DNA from: Acanthosoma haemorrhoidale
Taxonomy: Eukaryota > Arthropoda > Insecta > Hemiptera > Acanthosomatidae
Assembly: GCA_930367205.1 (NCBI GenBank)
Contig: OV884013.1
Span: forward strand, 91,699,333 to 91,763,332
Reading direction: 5' to 3'
DNA length: 64,000 bases
Part shown: positions 13,701 to 25,700 of the stretch, piece after piece
Numbering within the stretch: the first letter of the stretch is position 1
Layout of the letters: each line of letters begins with the position of its first letter
The notes under the pieces: generated by a model
Told to the model about the DNA's origin: nothing
The model's input: the letters and a program-made list of their open reading frames with translations, nothing else
Database searches by the model: none
Program-made: the position numbers and the translations under genes

Positions 13701-16700
13701 CAGTTACTCAAATATACAATCTATTTCACCCAACTGATCCAGTAGCCGGAAGATTAGAACCCTTAATTTCTGCAAGATTCTCTCTTTTACAACCTGTGAA
13801 TATTCCTCGTTATCAAAATTATCCCATGGGGTCTGGTCAACCTTATCACTTACGTAAGTAAACGTTATATTGAACAGTTTTGCTGTATTATTATAAATAT
13901 AAATAATAAACTCCCTCTTAGCTGGCATGGCCTGGACCAAGAAGAGTTAATTTATAACTGAAATAAATTTAACCCTTGCTATTGTTGTGAATTAAAAAAG
14001 ATATTTCACTGGAGGTTTTCGCATTTTAAACTTTTTGGGAAAATTAAAACAGATGCACTAAATAAAAGGAGACAAATATTAGTTGAAAGAATGCAAGTAA
14101 CCCTCCGAGTACCATGGGGTCCTTTTAGGACACCACACAAATCTAGTTTTTATGATAATTTTGCAAGAAGTCCACTATCTTTTTCCGTGACTTTTATTTC
14201 CAAACTATCTGGAAGTTTAGAATCAGAAATGTGACTGTTAGAGTGCATTCTTGAATTTAAATAGAATTTTAGCTGCTCGAAAATGAGACTGGGGTCCTGC
14301 CAGGACCTCAATGATATTTGGAGGGTGCCTTATTTTTAGAAATTAATTTTACCATAAATGAGCACTCCAGCACAATAACCACTACCGAGAATTGTCAATC
14401 TATTCTCATCTTTCGGCAGAATTTCGTCTCCTTTGTTTTCTACACATGAAAATAATAGTAATAAGATATTTTCCGATAATCCACCCACTTTTTTTACATC
14501 ATTGTCAACTTGGTTCACGTTGGTCTTTCCAACTGTGTGGCTGTTATAAAATAGAACATGTACAAGACGAAATGTAGAGGAGGCCAGAGTCATTGCTCAT
14601 TGGTAATATGATGAACCTGAAGATGAACCCTTGGAGGTAATGGAGTATGATTCTGACACGGTTTCTATTGCATCTGATGCTGAAGAAGTCCTGGAGATAC
14701 AAGAAGATGATGATAAAATCTCCATTGGTGATGAAAAAGAACGATTTTTTCCAATTCAAAGATGCAACAATTTGGTGCGAAAATCCATTCATTCGAAGAA
14801 GATTATGTTAATCAGAATACTTAAAGAATTAAGAATACTTTAATCAGAAAAAAAATGTAAGGACCCCATGGTACTTTGCATTTACAAGACCTCATGGTAC
14901 TCGGAGGGTTAATTTAAGAGTTAAAACAAATTCTTAAATAATTCATTTTATTTGTAAATGCCTAAGTTTGTTCAGCCTGAAGTCATGAGCATGTTATTGC
15001 AGTCCATAAAAAACCTATATGCTTTTTATATACCAGCCACCAAACTATAAAATATATAATTTAAACCAATTGAAGTTAATAAATAGTAGAAGTAAGTTTT
15101 TTAATGTCATTAAAAAATTAAATAAATAATTGGTTTTAGAAAAACTAATGGAACCCTTTAACCAAAAAAATCTACAATCAGAAGAAAAATTGACTAATTT
15201 TCTTATTAAACTTTTGATTATGTACTGAGCATCATAAGGAAAGGGTTGAATAATCAAATTTTTTTACCAACCCCTTTTAGTGAACTTTGTATAATTTTTT
15301 GTTTACTTGCTAGTACATAGTGTAACTGATTACTTGATATTTTTTTAATGAATTCATTTTAATTTATTATAAGTAATGTTGTTTCCTGTAATGCTTAACC
15401 GTTAATATTTATGCTTTGGTTCATCAATTTCTTATTTTCTGTGAGTCATCTATTATTTATTTTTTATATAGTTGAAGTAGTACAAAGCAACCCTCAGATT
15501 TTCGCAGAGGAGAAAGGGTCGACCATGGGGCCAACTGCAGCTTCTCATCTTAGAAGACTTTCTGAAGTCAGCATACAAAGTACTGTGTCGGGGGTAGTTG
15601 ATGCACTGCCCTACCACACAATCAATTCTTGTAGGTTGATTACTTATATCATTATTTTTTGGCCATACAAGTAATATATCTAAATATTGTACTAATTTAA
15701 TCATTTAAACAATGAAATGAATATGTTATGGTTTAATTACTGGTTGTGGATTTAGGTTAATTAATTTAGATGAATAACATTCAATTTTGTCTTCCCATAA
15801 GTTTAAAACCAACACTCAAACTTGTTGGAAGAAAAAATTCTGTCTAATAAAAAATTGCATCTAGCTGGTATTGGTATCTTGAGACATTCTTGAAGCTCTG
15901 TTATGAAGTCTCTCATAATATTATTTAATTTAACAATTCTAGGCTCAATTGTATTAAGAAGATATTCAAAGTCACTTAATTTTTTTTAAATGAAGCTATC
16001 TGAAATCAAGTCTCGTTTTATTGTGTTATTCCATTCATCCAGTCCGCACAAAAAAGACCGCATCTATATTGTTTAAATTTTTTCTGTGCAGAACACAAAA
16101 TTATGAACGTTAAGCACCCATCAACCAGTTTCCTTCCTCCCATTATCAATGAAATAACTAGACCTACCATAAAACCTGATAGTATATAGTTTCAAAAACA
16201 TTTTCGGCATTATTGGAGGAAAATTTTGCCCAATTGTGGCTACAATCAATGATGCCAACAGTTCAGGCAGCCATATACAATTTTAATTGTCCATTTAAAT
16301 GGCTCTTAATGACATGACTCCATTTAAAACTATGTAAGCATATAATATATCATTACAATATTATTCTAATATTTGCTTGATGCATTAATAATAATATTTT
16401 AATTATATCTTTTTTCATATAATTTTAAAAAACTTTTATATTTTATAACTTTTCGTTAATTCAGGGTTCTGTTAATAATTATATAGGAAACTTCTGGCAA
16501 AAGGTTTATTGGATTCATTTACACACATTAAGATATAAAAATTGATATACAAATAATAAATTACGTATGTTCTAAAAATTATTGTTAAGATTAAAATTAC
16601 GTAGTATACTGGCCAGTGTATCTTTGTGTTGATCTTCGTGTGGTTCGCGAATCAGCATGCTTGTTCTAATCGTCTTACTAGCGCGTCCTTTTTCTTCATG

Positions 16701-19700
16701 CCGAGTGAAAGTGAAAGTCTCTTCTGATGGACCACGAGGCGCCTTAGCGTGGGTTGGTGGCTACAGGTAGCCAGGGGCTTCCTTCTCTGCCTGCCTTCTG
16801 AAGAACGAATGTGGGCTCCTGACGAAAGAATGTGTTTTTGTGTTCATGCCGGTTTATTTATACTACCTCCCGCTGCCTTCTTGACTTTCAACTGGTTATT
16901 TAATGCCAGTTGTTTTGAATAGTTGTTACTTTGCTTAAATTAGAAGTTTATATAATAAATGTTTATATTAAATATGGTATTATTTTATTTCAATTATTAA
17001 TAATTAATATGACGACAATAAAAACGTTCATACTTTCAAAAATGAATCACGGATCGTTATTCAATGCTCGCTAATTTCGAGTTTATTTAAACAAACACTA
17101 TTAAAAATCATCATTTTAAAATATCACAACAATATATATTTATACTTTTTATTTTATAGTGCGTCAAAAGTGGTGGGGAACCAAACGATTAGATTACGCT
17201 CTTTACTGCCCTGAAGGACTTGCGAATTTCCCAACTAATGCTTTGCCCCACCTCTTTCATGCTAGCTTCTGGGAATCATCTGATGTTATAGCATTCATTC
17301 TCCGACAGGTAAATGCTACAAGTCACTATGTTAACATTTTAAACTTTAAAATATCCAGTGATCTCCCTAATCTGAACTAAATTAATTTAGATTAAAATGT
17401 TAGATTAAAACTTTGAAAACCAATCTGCTTTGAATCTTAAAAATGCTTTTCACCTGGCAAAATACTAGTTTTGATTTTTCTCACTATGCTGCAAACCTCT
17501 GTACCTATTCTGTAGAGCTCGCTAATAAAATCCAAACATTGTGTGTAACTCTCTAGGAAAATTTAGAAAATTTGCACATTTATAACTATAATGTATCTCT
17601 GTATTTATACTCAATATAACTAAACTTATTGACATCAACTAAGTTAGAAAACTAAGTCTTTCAAAACCCCATCTCCCGATTGCATTAGTATGTGAAGTTA
17701 AAACGGAAAAAGAAAATCTCATTTAGACAAGGTTTCTAGAGTCCACAAGCTAAATTCCTGTATCATGGAATTCTATAATTATAGTTTTTTAATTCATTCA
17801 TTTATATTTGCACCTTAAGCACTCATGGCATTAATGAGAAAAATGTATAACTAACAACTCTTACTTAAGGGGGTAAGATTTTGAAGCAGTAAAAGCTGGT
17901 ATTAAGAAAGAAAAAGACGTTGCCACTGAATTTGATATTTCTTTTGAATACTAAAAAACACTTATATTTACTAGTTACATTTGATTCCAATTTATTCTCC
18001 TTAAATTTTCTTGAAGAGCTTGTAATTAATTTTCATAGAATTCGATAATTCAAAAATTATATAATTCATATGTAAAATTAACTTCACTGTGAATGACTAA
18101 TGGTGGATAAACCAATTGGTTTTGATTGCCTTTAATGTTGAAAAACCTGAATTTATTGACAGAATTACAATTTATACTGTTTTCCTGAATCTAAATACCT
18201 TTTTATGTTATTATCAGGTTGGAAAATTTGAGTTTGGACCCCCTGGCTGTGTCGAGGAAAAAGAAATGCATGGTTTTACACCTGGCCAGCCCCGGGAAAA
18301 ATGGCAGCGTAAAAGAACATCTGTTAAAATTAAGGTAAGATTATTATAGATTTATAGTTAGTTAATTATAGATAAGTTATTGTTTTAATTAGTTGTTTAC
18401 GGATTTTTTAAAAATTGAATGATGGATTAGATAAAATTAGAAATAATTTTCTTAATAAGTGGATTTGTTATATTATGAAGTAAGTTTCCATGTATAAGAT
18501 ATTGATTAATATTATTTTTATATATGCTCATTTTAAACTTTTCCTCACTTTCTTATTTTATTATTTCATATGGTTTTAGAATGCTGGTGCTAATCATCGT
18601 GCAAATGATATAATAGTAAGAGAAGGCGTAAAGCAAATTCTTTCGGCTAAGTTTATGTACGGACCTCTGGATATGTTTGCTCTAGCAGGTGATTATATGT
18701 TAATAATGTTAATTTTTGTATCCATTAACTAGGCAAATAGTTTTATGAATCCTTTAAAAGAATAATTATTACATGACCGATATATATTAACTTTAATAAT
18801 CCAAGGTATTTATTTATAAGTAGCTTGTACAGATGAATCTATACAAAAAAGTTGTTTTCATTTTATAATTTGTTAATGGTTGATATTTTCATATATAATT
18901 TATGCATTATTTCCTTTTATTATTTAGCACTTATTCTTAATCCATGCTACAAATCTGTGTCATTTCATCAAATTAGATAATATCTTTTCCTCCATATCTT
19001 AAGATTTAGACTTTTCTAGTACCTGACGATAAGTAGTACTGAATTTAATAATCATCAAAATGTAGACAGGTAAACAAAATATAAAAAATCATACTCCTTT
19101 AAAAGAAGTTATTTTCAACCAACTAAATGTTAATCAAATAAATTAGTCTAAAATACTAACCATCCTTAACTTGTCATATTTAATACATAATTAATTACTA
19201 ATTTATACTTAGCAATTTCAATTCGATGTTGCTTAACAGAGGCTGCCAAGTGTAAGTTGGAAGGGGTTCAGTGAGAAGAGGTGATACACCAATTCATGTA
19301 AAAAAATCCTACTTCACCATGCTATTCTCTAATTAAGACTTTTCTTTTAATTTAATTTCAGTCTAAAATCTCATGACAAGTTAATTTATTCACCCTGCAT
19401 TATCAAACCAATGCAGTAACATTCCCGAAGGGCTCCATAGTCCCCCCACTACCACTGAGTCGCGGCTCACCGTCCTCCACTGCTAATGACTCTACTAAGT
19501 GTTTCTGAATCGATGAACCCCAAATGTTTACTCCTGATTCAGAAGTGTTATCACTAAAACTTCACTAGTTACTCTTAAATAACAAATGATTTCATTAGAT
19601 ACCGTTTACCTGCCTAGTCATTACCGAGTATTTGTTATTGTAGTACAGCTGGTAAAATATCTATCTGAGCTCCCTACAAAATATTACATTAAATTATTGA

Positions 19701-22700
19701 AAGATATATTGCATATTATATGCGTATAAAGTAGAAAAATGTGTATGTATGTAGGTTCCCAATGACTTCTAAGCTTGTAGTGATATTCTCACTGAATTCG
19801 GTCTTCTTTTATTTTTTTTTATTTCTTTAGTTGTTTCTGGGATGTAAAAATATTCAAAAACTGTTATCAAAAGACAAACAAATATAATCTTAACACTATG
19901 ATTACTAACTGCTACTACTTTATCAGACAAAATTTCACATGTATTAATTAAATAAATTAATTGACATAAACAATTTAACATTTATAAATAACACTACAGT
20001 TTAGTGTTTTCATTTTATTTATTACCGTGTTATGACTATTGTGTTGGATTATTTAAAATGTGCTTTAATTTGTATACTGTTATGTAAGTGACTTACTTCT
20101 ATTTTTAGGAGAAAAGGTTGATATCCACATTATGACAGAGCCTTCAAATGGAGAATGGGTCCTTTATTCCACAGAATTAACAGACAAAGCTGGAAGAGTG
20201 TCATATGTGATTCCAGAACCCAAGCAACTTGGTTATGGGTTGTACCCTATTAAAATGGTTGTCAGGTGATGTGAACAAACAAGAATATTTTAATACAGTG
20301 CTTCCTTCTATATTGTAGATTTGTTTCTCAAAAGTATAGTACACTATCCGTGTCAAATCTCCAAGCAAATGAAAGCTAGTTATAACATAAAAGTGTATTA
20401 AGGTATTTATGTTAAGGCTAGCAGATTTGAATTTTAGTGACCCTTTGAGTTTTTCCTCGTTTTTCTGGATTTCCCTTAAATTAGTCTCATGAAAAAGATT
20501 GCACTTTGGCTGTAGACTTTTCTCTGTTTTCTTGGGTGAACACAATTCAGAGTTTTGTGTCTAGCAAAAATGACTTGTCAAAAATAAATTCTTTTTCCAA
20601 AATTCATAACCAAAGGAATGTGTTGAAAGAAAACCACATATATGGAATTATTCATTCCATGTATATAATGGGATTATGTCATTAAACATAATACTGAAAT
20701 TTTGTCATTTGAATGGTATTTAACTAACTTTGGTTTGTGCCTGAGTAATTTGGGTAATCTGACATTGAGAACCTGGTGGTTTGTTATTATAACATACCAG
20801 GTTCCATTTTCTTAAGAAGACCAAAAATTATAAATTAGATATTAGGGGGACCGGAAAGTAATGTCGTTTTTTTTTACATTAAATTCAAACAGATAAATTT
20901 TTAACAAGTTTTTATTTTTGATCAATGATGTAATCACCCTCGTTATCAGCACCCTTTTTTCATCTAGTGTGCAAATTTTCAATGCCTGATCAATCAAAAT
21001 CAATTGGTTTTTGAGCAAAATATCTGGACATGGCATTTTGGACATCATCCAAATTTTGAAATTTTTTGCCACTTAGAAAATGTAGCGATCGGAATAAATA
21101 GAAATCCGATATCGGGCAAGTATGGTTATTGAGGCAATACCTCCCACCCCAATTCATTAATTTTTTCCAGGGTTCTTGTGGAAAAAATAGGTGCAGTGGG
21201 GTCTTGCATTATTGTGTTGGAGAATAGCGCCTTTTTTATTGACAATTGCTGGGTAATTTTCAATTAAAGATTGATTTATTCAATCCAATTGTTCACTGTA
21301 AAGATCTGAATTCACATTTTTTCCAGGTATCAACGATGAAAGACCCCGCGAATACTCCACCAAACACACAAAAGCGCCTTTTTGAAGTGTAAACCTGGCT
21401 TAGCTGTACTTCGTGCCGATTTATGCGGAGAGAGAATTTTTGGACTATCATAGAGGACCCATTTTTCATCTCCAGCCTAACCCACCATACTCGCCCAATA
21501 TTGTGCCGTCGGATTTCCATTAATTCCGATCGCTAAAAATTTGACAATTCGGATGATGTCCAAAATGCTATCTCCAGATATTTTGCACAAAAACCAATTG
21601 ATTTTTATCGATTCGGCATTGAAAATTTGCCCTCTAGATGGTAAAAGGTTGTTGATAACTAGGGTGATTACATCATTGATTAAAAACAAAAACTTTTTAA
21701 AAATTTATTTTTTGACTTTGATGTAAAAAAAAAACGACATTACTTTCTGGTCCCCCTGTTATTACTCAAGAATAAATATTTAGAGTGGAAGCCTATTTGT
21801 AAAATATGTTGGAGTTTATCATTGACTCACTTTCACAGAACATTTAAACCATATATGCTCTAATATTCTATATCTACTCTAACCATATCTATTCTTTTTA
21901 CTTTTGTCAATAGATATTCTAAGTCCAGACTATATTACTCTTTTACAATTTGTTAGTCAAGCCCATACTAACTTAAGTAGCATCTATTTGGAGCTTAGTC
22001 AGTCATACCATAATTAACAAACTTCAAATAATCTAAAAGAAGTTTCTGAGAGAAAAAAATGAACTAACCCTAACCCTGGTACACTACAATAGCTAAGTGG
22101 CACGACATACCAGAAGATGATCTCTAGATATTTTAAAAGCAATAGCCATAAAATATTGCTAACATAGATAAATTAGCCAAACATAAGGGCCTAGGGCATA
22201 ATATATTATGAAGAAATGTTTTTTTATTTATATTTAAATGTTTATTTAATTTATTATTCTCATTACTACCTAGAGTTGTTACTTACCTTTGTGGCTTTTG
22301 TTTATTAAAGAAATCTAATAATTGTTTTTTATTATGTTTATACAGAGGAGACCACACAGGAGTGGACTTATCTATGGCTGTTGTACCTCCAAGAACTGAG
22401 TGTGTCGTTTTTAGTATAGATGGATCTTTCACTGCGAGTGTTTCAGTTAGTGGAAAGGATCCTAAAGTAAGAGCTGGCGCAGTAGATATTGCGAGGTAAC
22501 ATATTGATTCATAATAGTAATTCAGATTATCATTTCACAATTGCCAAATCCAAAAGAAGAGGCTTTATTTTAAAAAGGTTACTAGGAATTGTTTATTGCC
22601 TTTCTGTATCTGTTTGTATTTTTGTAAATTGTTTTAAAAAATGATTTATAAACCTGCATTTTAGACTTAGCTCAATCATACTATGTGGATGGGTGACCCA

Positions 22701-25700
22701 CCCAATTCCTTTTAAACTGATATTGAATTCTTATTTTAAAAAAATTATTAATGCTGGTGAATTTTTGATTATTGAAAATAGATATCTCTTTTAAATAAAT
22801 CTCTATATATACATATATCTTATAAATAAATATAGACTTCTGGGCCAACTTTATTTATTGTGATGATTTTAAATTTCTATTTTTTTTAGGCATTGGCAAG
22901 AACTAGGATATTTACTTATATATATAACTGGGCGCCCAGACATGCAGCAATCTAGGGTTTTATCTTGGCTATGTCAGCATAATTTCCCACATGGCCTTGT
23001 TTCATTTGCAGATGGCATTTCAACAGATCCTCTTGGTCACAAAGCTGCATATCTCCAAGGACTTATGCAAGTAATATACTTTCTGTTATTGCTATTAACT
23101 TTTTCCTTATAAAAAAGTACATACAACTATGGATCTAAAAACAGATTGACATAAGTTTAATGTATTATAAAAAGGTGAGGATTTGCAGTCCTGACATTAC
23201 CGGCAATACCTATTATCAAAAGTTGTATAAAACAAATGATTAAGCTGACAAAAAATAGTTATTTCTTATGAAATAAGACAAATAAATTTAGAAGATAATA
23301 ATATAAATAAATTTGAAAGAATAAACTGTGTGCATGGTTTTAAAGACCCAAATAAGAAAACTAAGCAGGATCGAGGCAATGATAACCATAATTAAAATAA
23401 TATCAAATGTATAACAATTTTTATATTTCATTTACATTTTATTTTTTAAATATATGTACTATATTTTTAGGAACATAACGTTATTATTCATGCGGCATAT
23501 GGAAGCAGTAAGGATATATCGGTGTATAGTTCTATCGGACTTAAACCATCTGAAATTTTTATTGTTGGTAAAGTAGCCAAAAAACATCAATCAGGTGCAA
23601 CTGTGCTTAGTGAGGGTTATGCAGCACACTTGACCACTTTGCTATCGCACGGTGGATCTAGGCCTGCTCAGGGCAATGCAAGAATGGTCCTCACTCCTCG
23701 ACCTGTTTTTGGTCATTCAGCATCAGTTCGTCGGCGCAGGTAATTTATTAAAACCACTATATTTTCATTCTTATCAATTATAATTATGATATATATTTAA
23801 GTAAAAAAAAACAAGTTATCAGTAGCATAATATTTTACAAAAGTAAAGCACAGGTTTTATTGTAACCCTGTGTTTAAAATTTTTAGGAAGTGTTATAATT
23901 AGTATGCTGTTTTGATATTAAAATTTGGTTTTGCCATAACTTTTATTGTCTCAGACTATGTAATTGGCTTCCACCAGTAGTTGAAATGTATTTCTGTGTT
24001 CATAGCATTCACAATTAGCCATTACATAATTTCCCCAATAAAAAATAGGCTTTTATTTTATAATTCATTATGAATGAATGTTGATGTCTTCTTACACACA
24101 ATGTGGAAACAACACAATGAGTCACTAATCACCATTCTCTCACTAGAGTTCAATTTATTCAAAGTTAAAAGTTTAACAATGGCTGCATAATTATACATAT
24201 TAATTAATTATTGTGTCTGGTAGCTTCATTTGCTTTATATTTTTCTATTAATAAATATCAATACTTCTTAATGCCCACATAATGATTTTCCTTCTATTTT
24301 TTTTTAGTAGCATCATTTTTTTTTATACTTATGTTGTGAGAAAATTCATAAAAAATACACACTTGTGTAAGTGATCGATAAATACTTTCTTATGGAAATC
24401 TTGTTTATAGTTTTGGTGAAATATACTCTTTTTCAATTTCAAGTAAATGTCATATATATTTTAGATGCTTTTTTTATATTTGTTTCTTTATTTTATTTAA
24501 TAAAAAAATTATAATTATCATAATTGTATAACAGTTAGTTAGTGGTAGTATAGTGAGGCTTTGGAAATCACTCTTAATAAATTTGAGGTTATTTAAAATA
24601 ATCATTCATGCATTGTAGATTTCCAGTGCATATGATGTAAGTTATAAGATTTTTATTTTACTGATTCCTCGTTCCAAGTTTAATAAGATTTTAATTCTTC
24701 ATCTCAAAAAAACATTCTGTTATTTGTTGAGTTGAGTTGTGTAGTATAGCTGTAAATAAACATGCAAATAAAAGTTGAATTTTTTGTTTCTTTGGAAAAA
24801 ACCTAGCATGTCAAAGCTCACTAAGTAGAAATAACTACTGTGAAAAGAAGAGATTCGCTATGGTGGATTAAGTGGCTTCTTCTAGGATTTGTAAGAGAAG
24901 ATATCAGTAAATTACTGCATTGCATTTGTCTTCAAAGTTTTTCCATTGTATCATACTGAATTTTAATTCATTTCAATAAGCAAAACAAACATGCAATTTT
25001 TAAAAAGGATTGTATTTACAAATCATGAAAAAATAAACAAATACTAAATATTATTCTAATAAACTAATTTGATTTTTTAATTTTAGATTCTGATTTATGT
25101 TTCTGAAAATGTCATGTTATTACACGTATGAGTATAGAAATCCAATTATCTAATATAAAACAGTGAAATATTCTTCGCCCTCTTTCTTCTGGTTTTTCCT
25201 ATAATATGTACATTCTAATTGTTTCATAAGTATATCCACTATAGACTAGAAACATAGAGCATGCTTGGACCAAGTCCATGCTTACCAACTTTACATGCAC
25301 TAAAAATATACTCACCTCAAGAGACACTCTGACGAAGACATGTTTTCTCTTTTGTCTTACATGGAATTTTCCCAAAGCAAACCCTCATTAATTGGCTACT
25401 ATCTATTTAATGACCCTGTCTATTTAATTATTAGTATTTGCTAATTTGATTTGATAGACATTTGACTGTGTTGAGGGCGCCTGCCAGGGGAGGTATCGTC
25501 AACCCAGCCATTAGCCCGGTGAGTGTCAGAAAGAGAACGAATAAACCTGTGGGCTTTGACCTTTGGTGGGGGCCTAGCCGGTGGGCAGCGTGATTCGTGT
25601 TTTGTTTATTGATTTGACTCCATAAGATCTTAGAAGATGTGCACTATGTTTAGGAGTAATTAAATAAGAAAGCCATGGTTTAAGTAAAGCAACAAGCTCC

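Larger units (their letters stand above)
9708..17308 (+). other. rdgB: DDHD-domain exons of rdgB
   Basis: Exons 9708-9800, 10203-10272, 10645-10754, 13683-13853, 15472-15630 and 17160-17308 carry the DDHD region. It opens with [13 protein letters not shown] (the GxSxG-like element at 9708 onward). Next come [16 protein letters not shown], then [18 protein letters not shown] with the family's His and Asp, and finally [16 protein letters not shown] and [13 protein letters not shown]. These blocks occur in the order known for PITPNM proteins and DDHD phospholipases. The 5' preceding block, in exon 8817-9034, ends in GQVVLIG. Confidence 0.9.
18580..23739 (+). other. rdgB: LNS2-domain exons of rdgB
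   Basis: Exons 18580-18688, 20109-20265, 22346-22495, 22890-23070 and 23471-23739 encode the C-terminal LNS2 (lipin/Ned1/Smp2-like) region, which senses phosphatidic acid in this family. Recognisable blocks are [58 protein letters not shown] and [20 protein letters not shown]. In PITPNM/rdgB LNS2 domains the first Asp of the lipin DxDxT catalytic motif is not kept, and here the sequence is S-I-D-G-S, consistent with a binding domain rather than a phosphatase. Confidence 0.88.

Noticed and set aside
13704..13940. - strand ORF over 13704-13940 and a second + frame at 13510-13737
   Set aside because: Shadows of the rdgB exon at 13683-13853.
20201..20545. 114-codon - strand ORF
   Set aside because: Overlaps the antisense of an rdgB exon and intron; no recognisable protein pattern.
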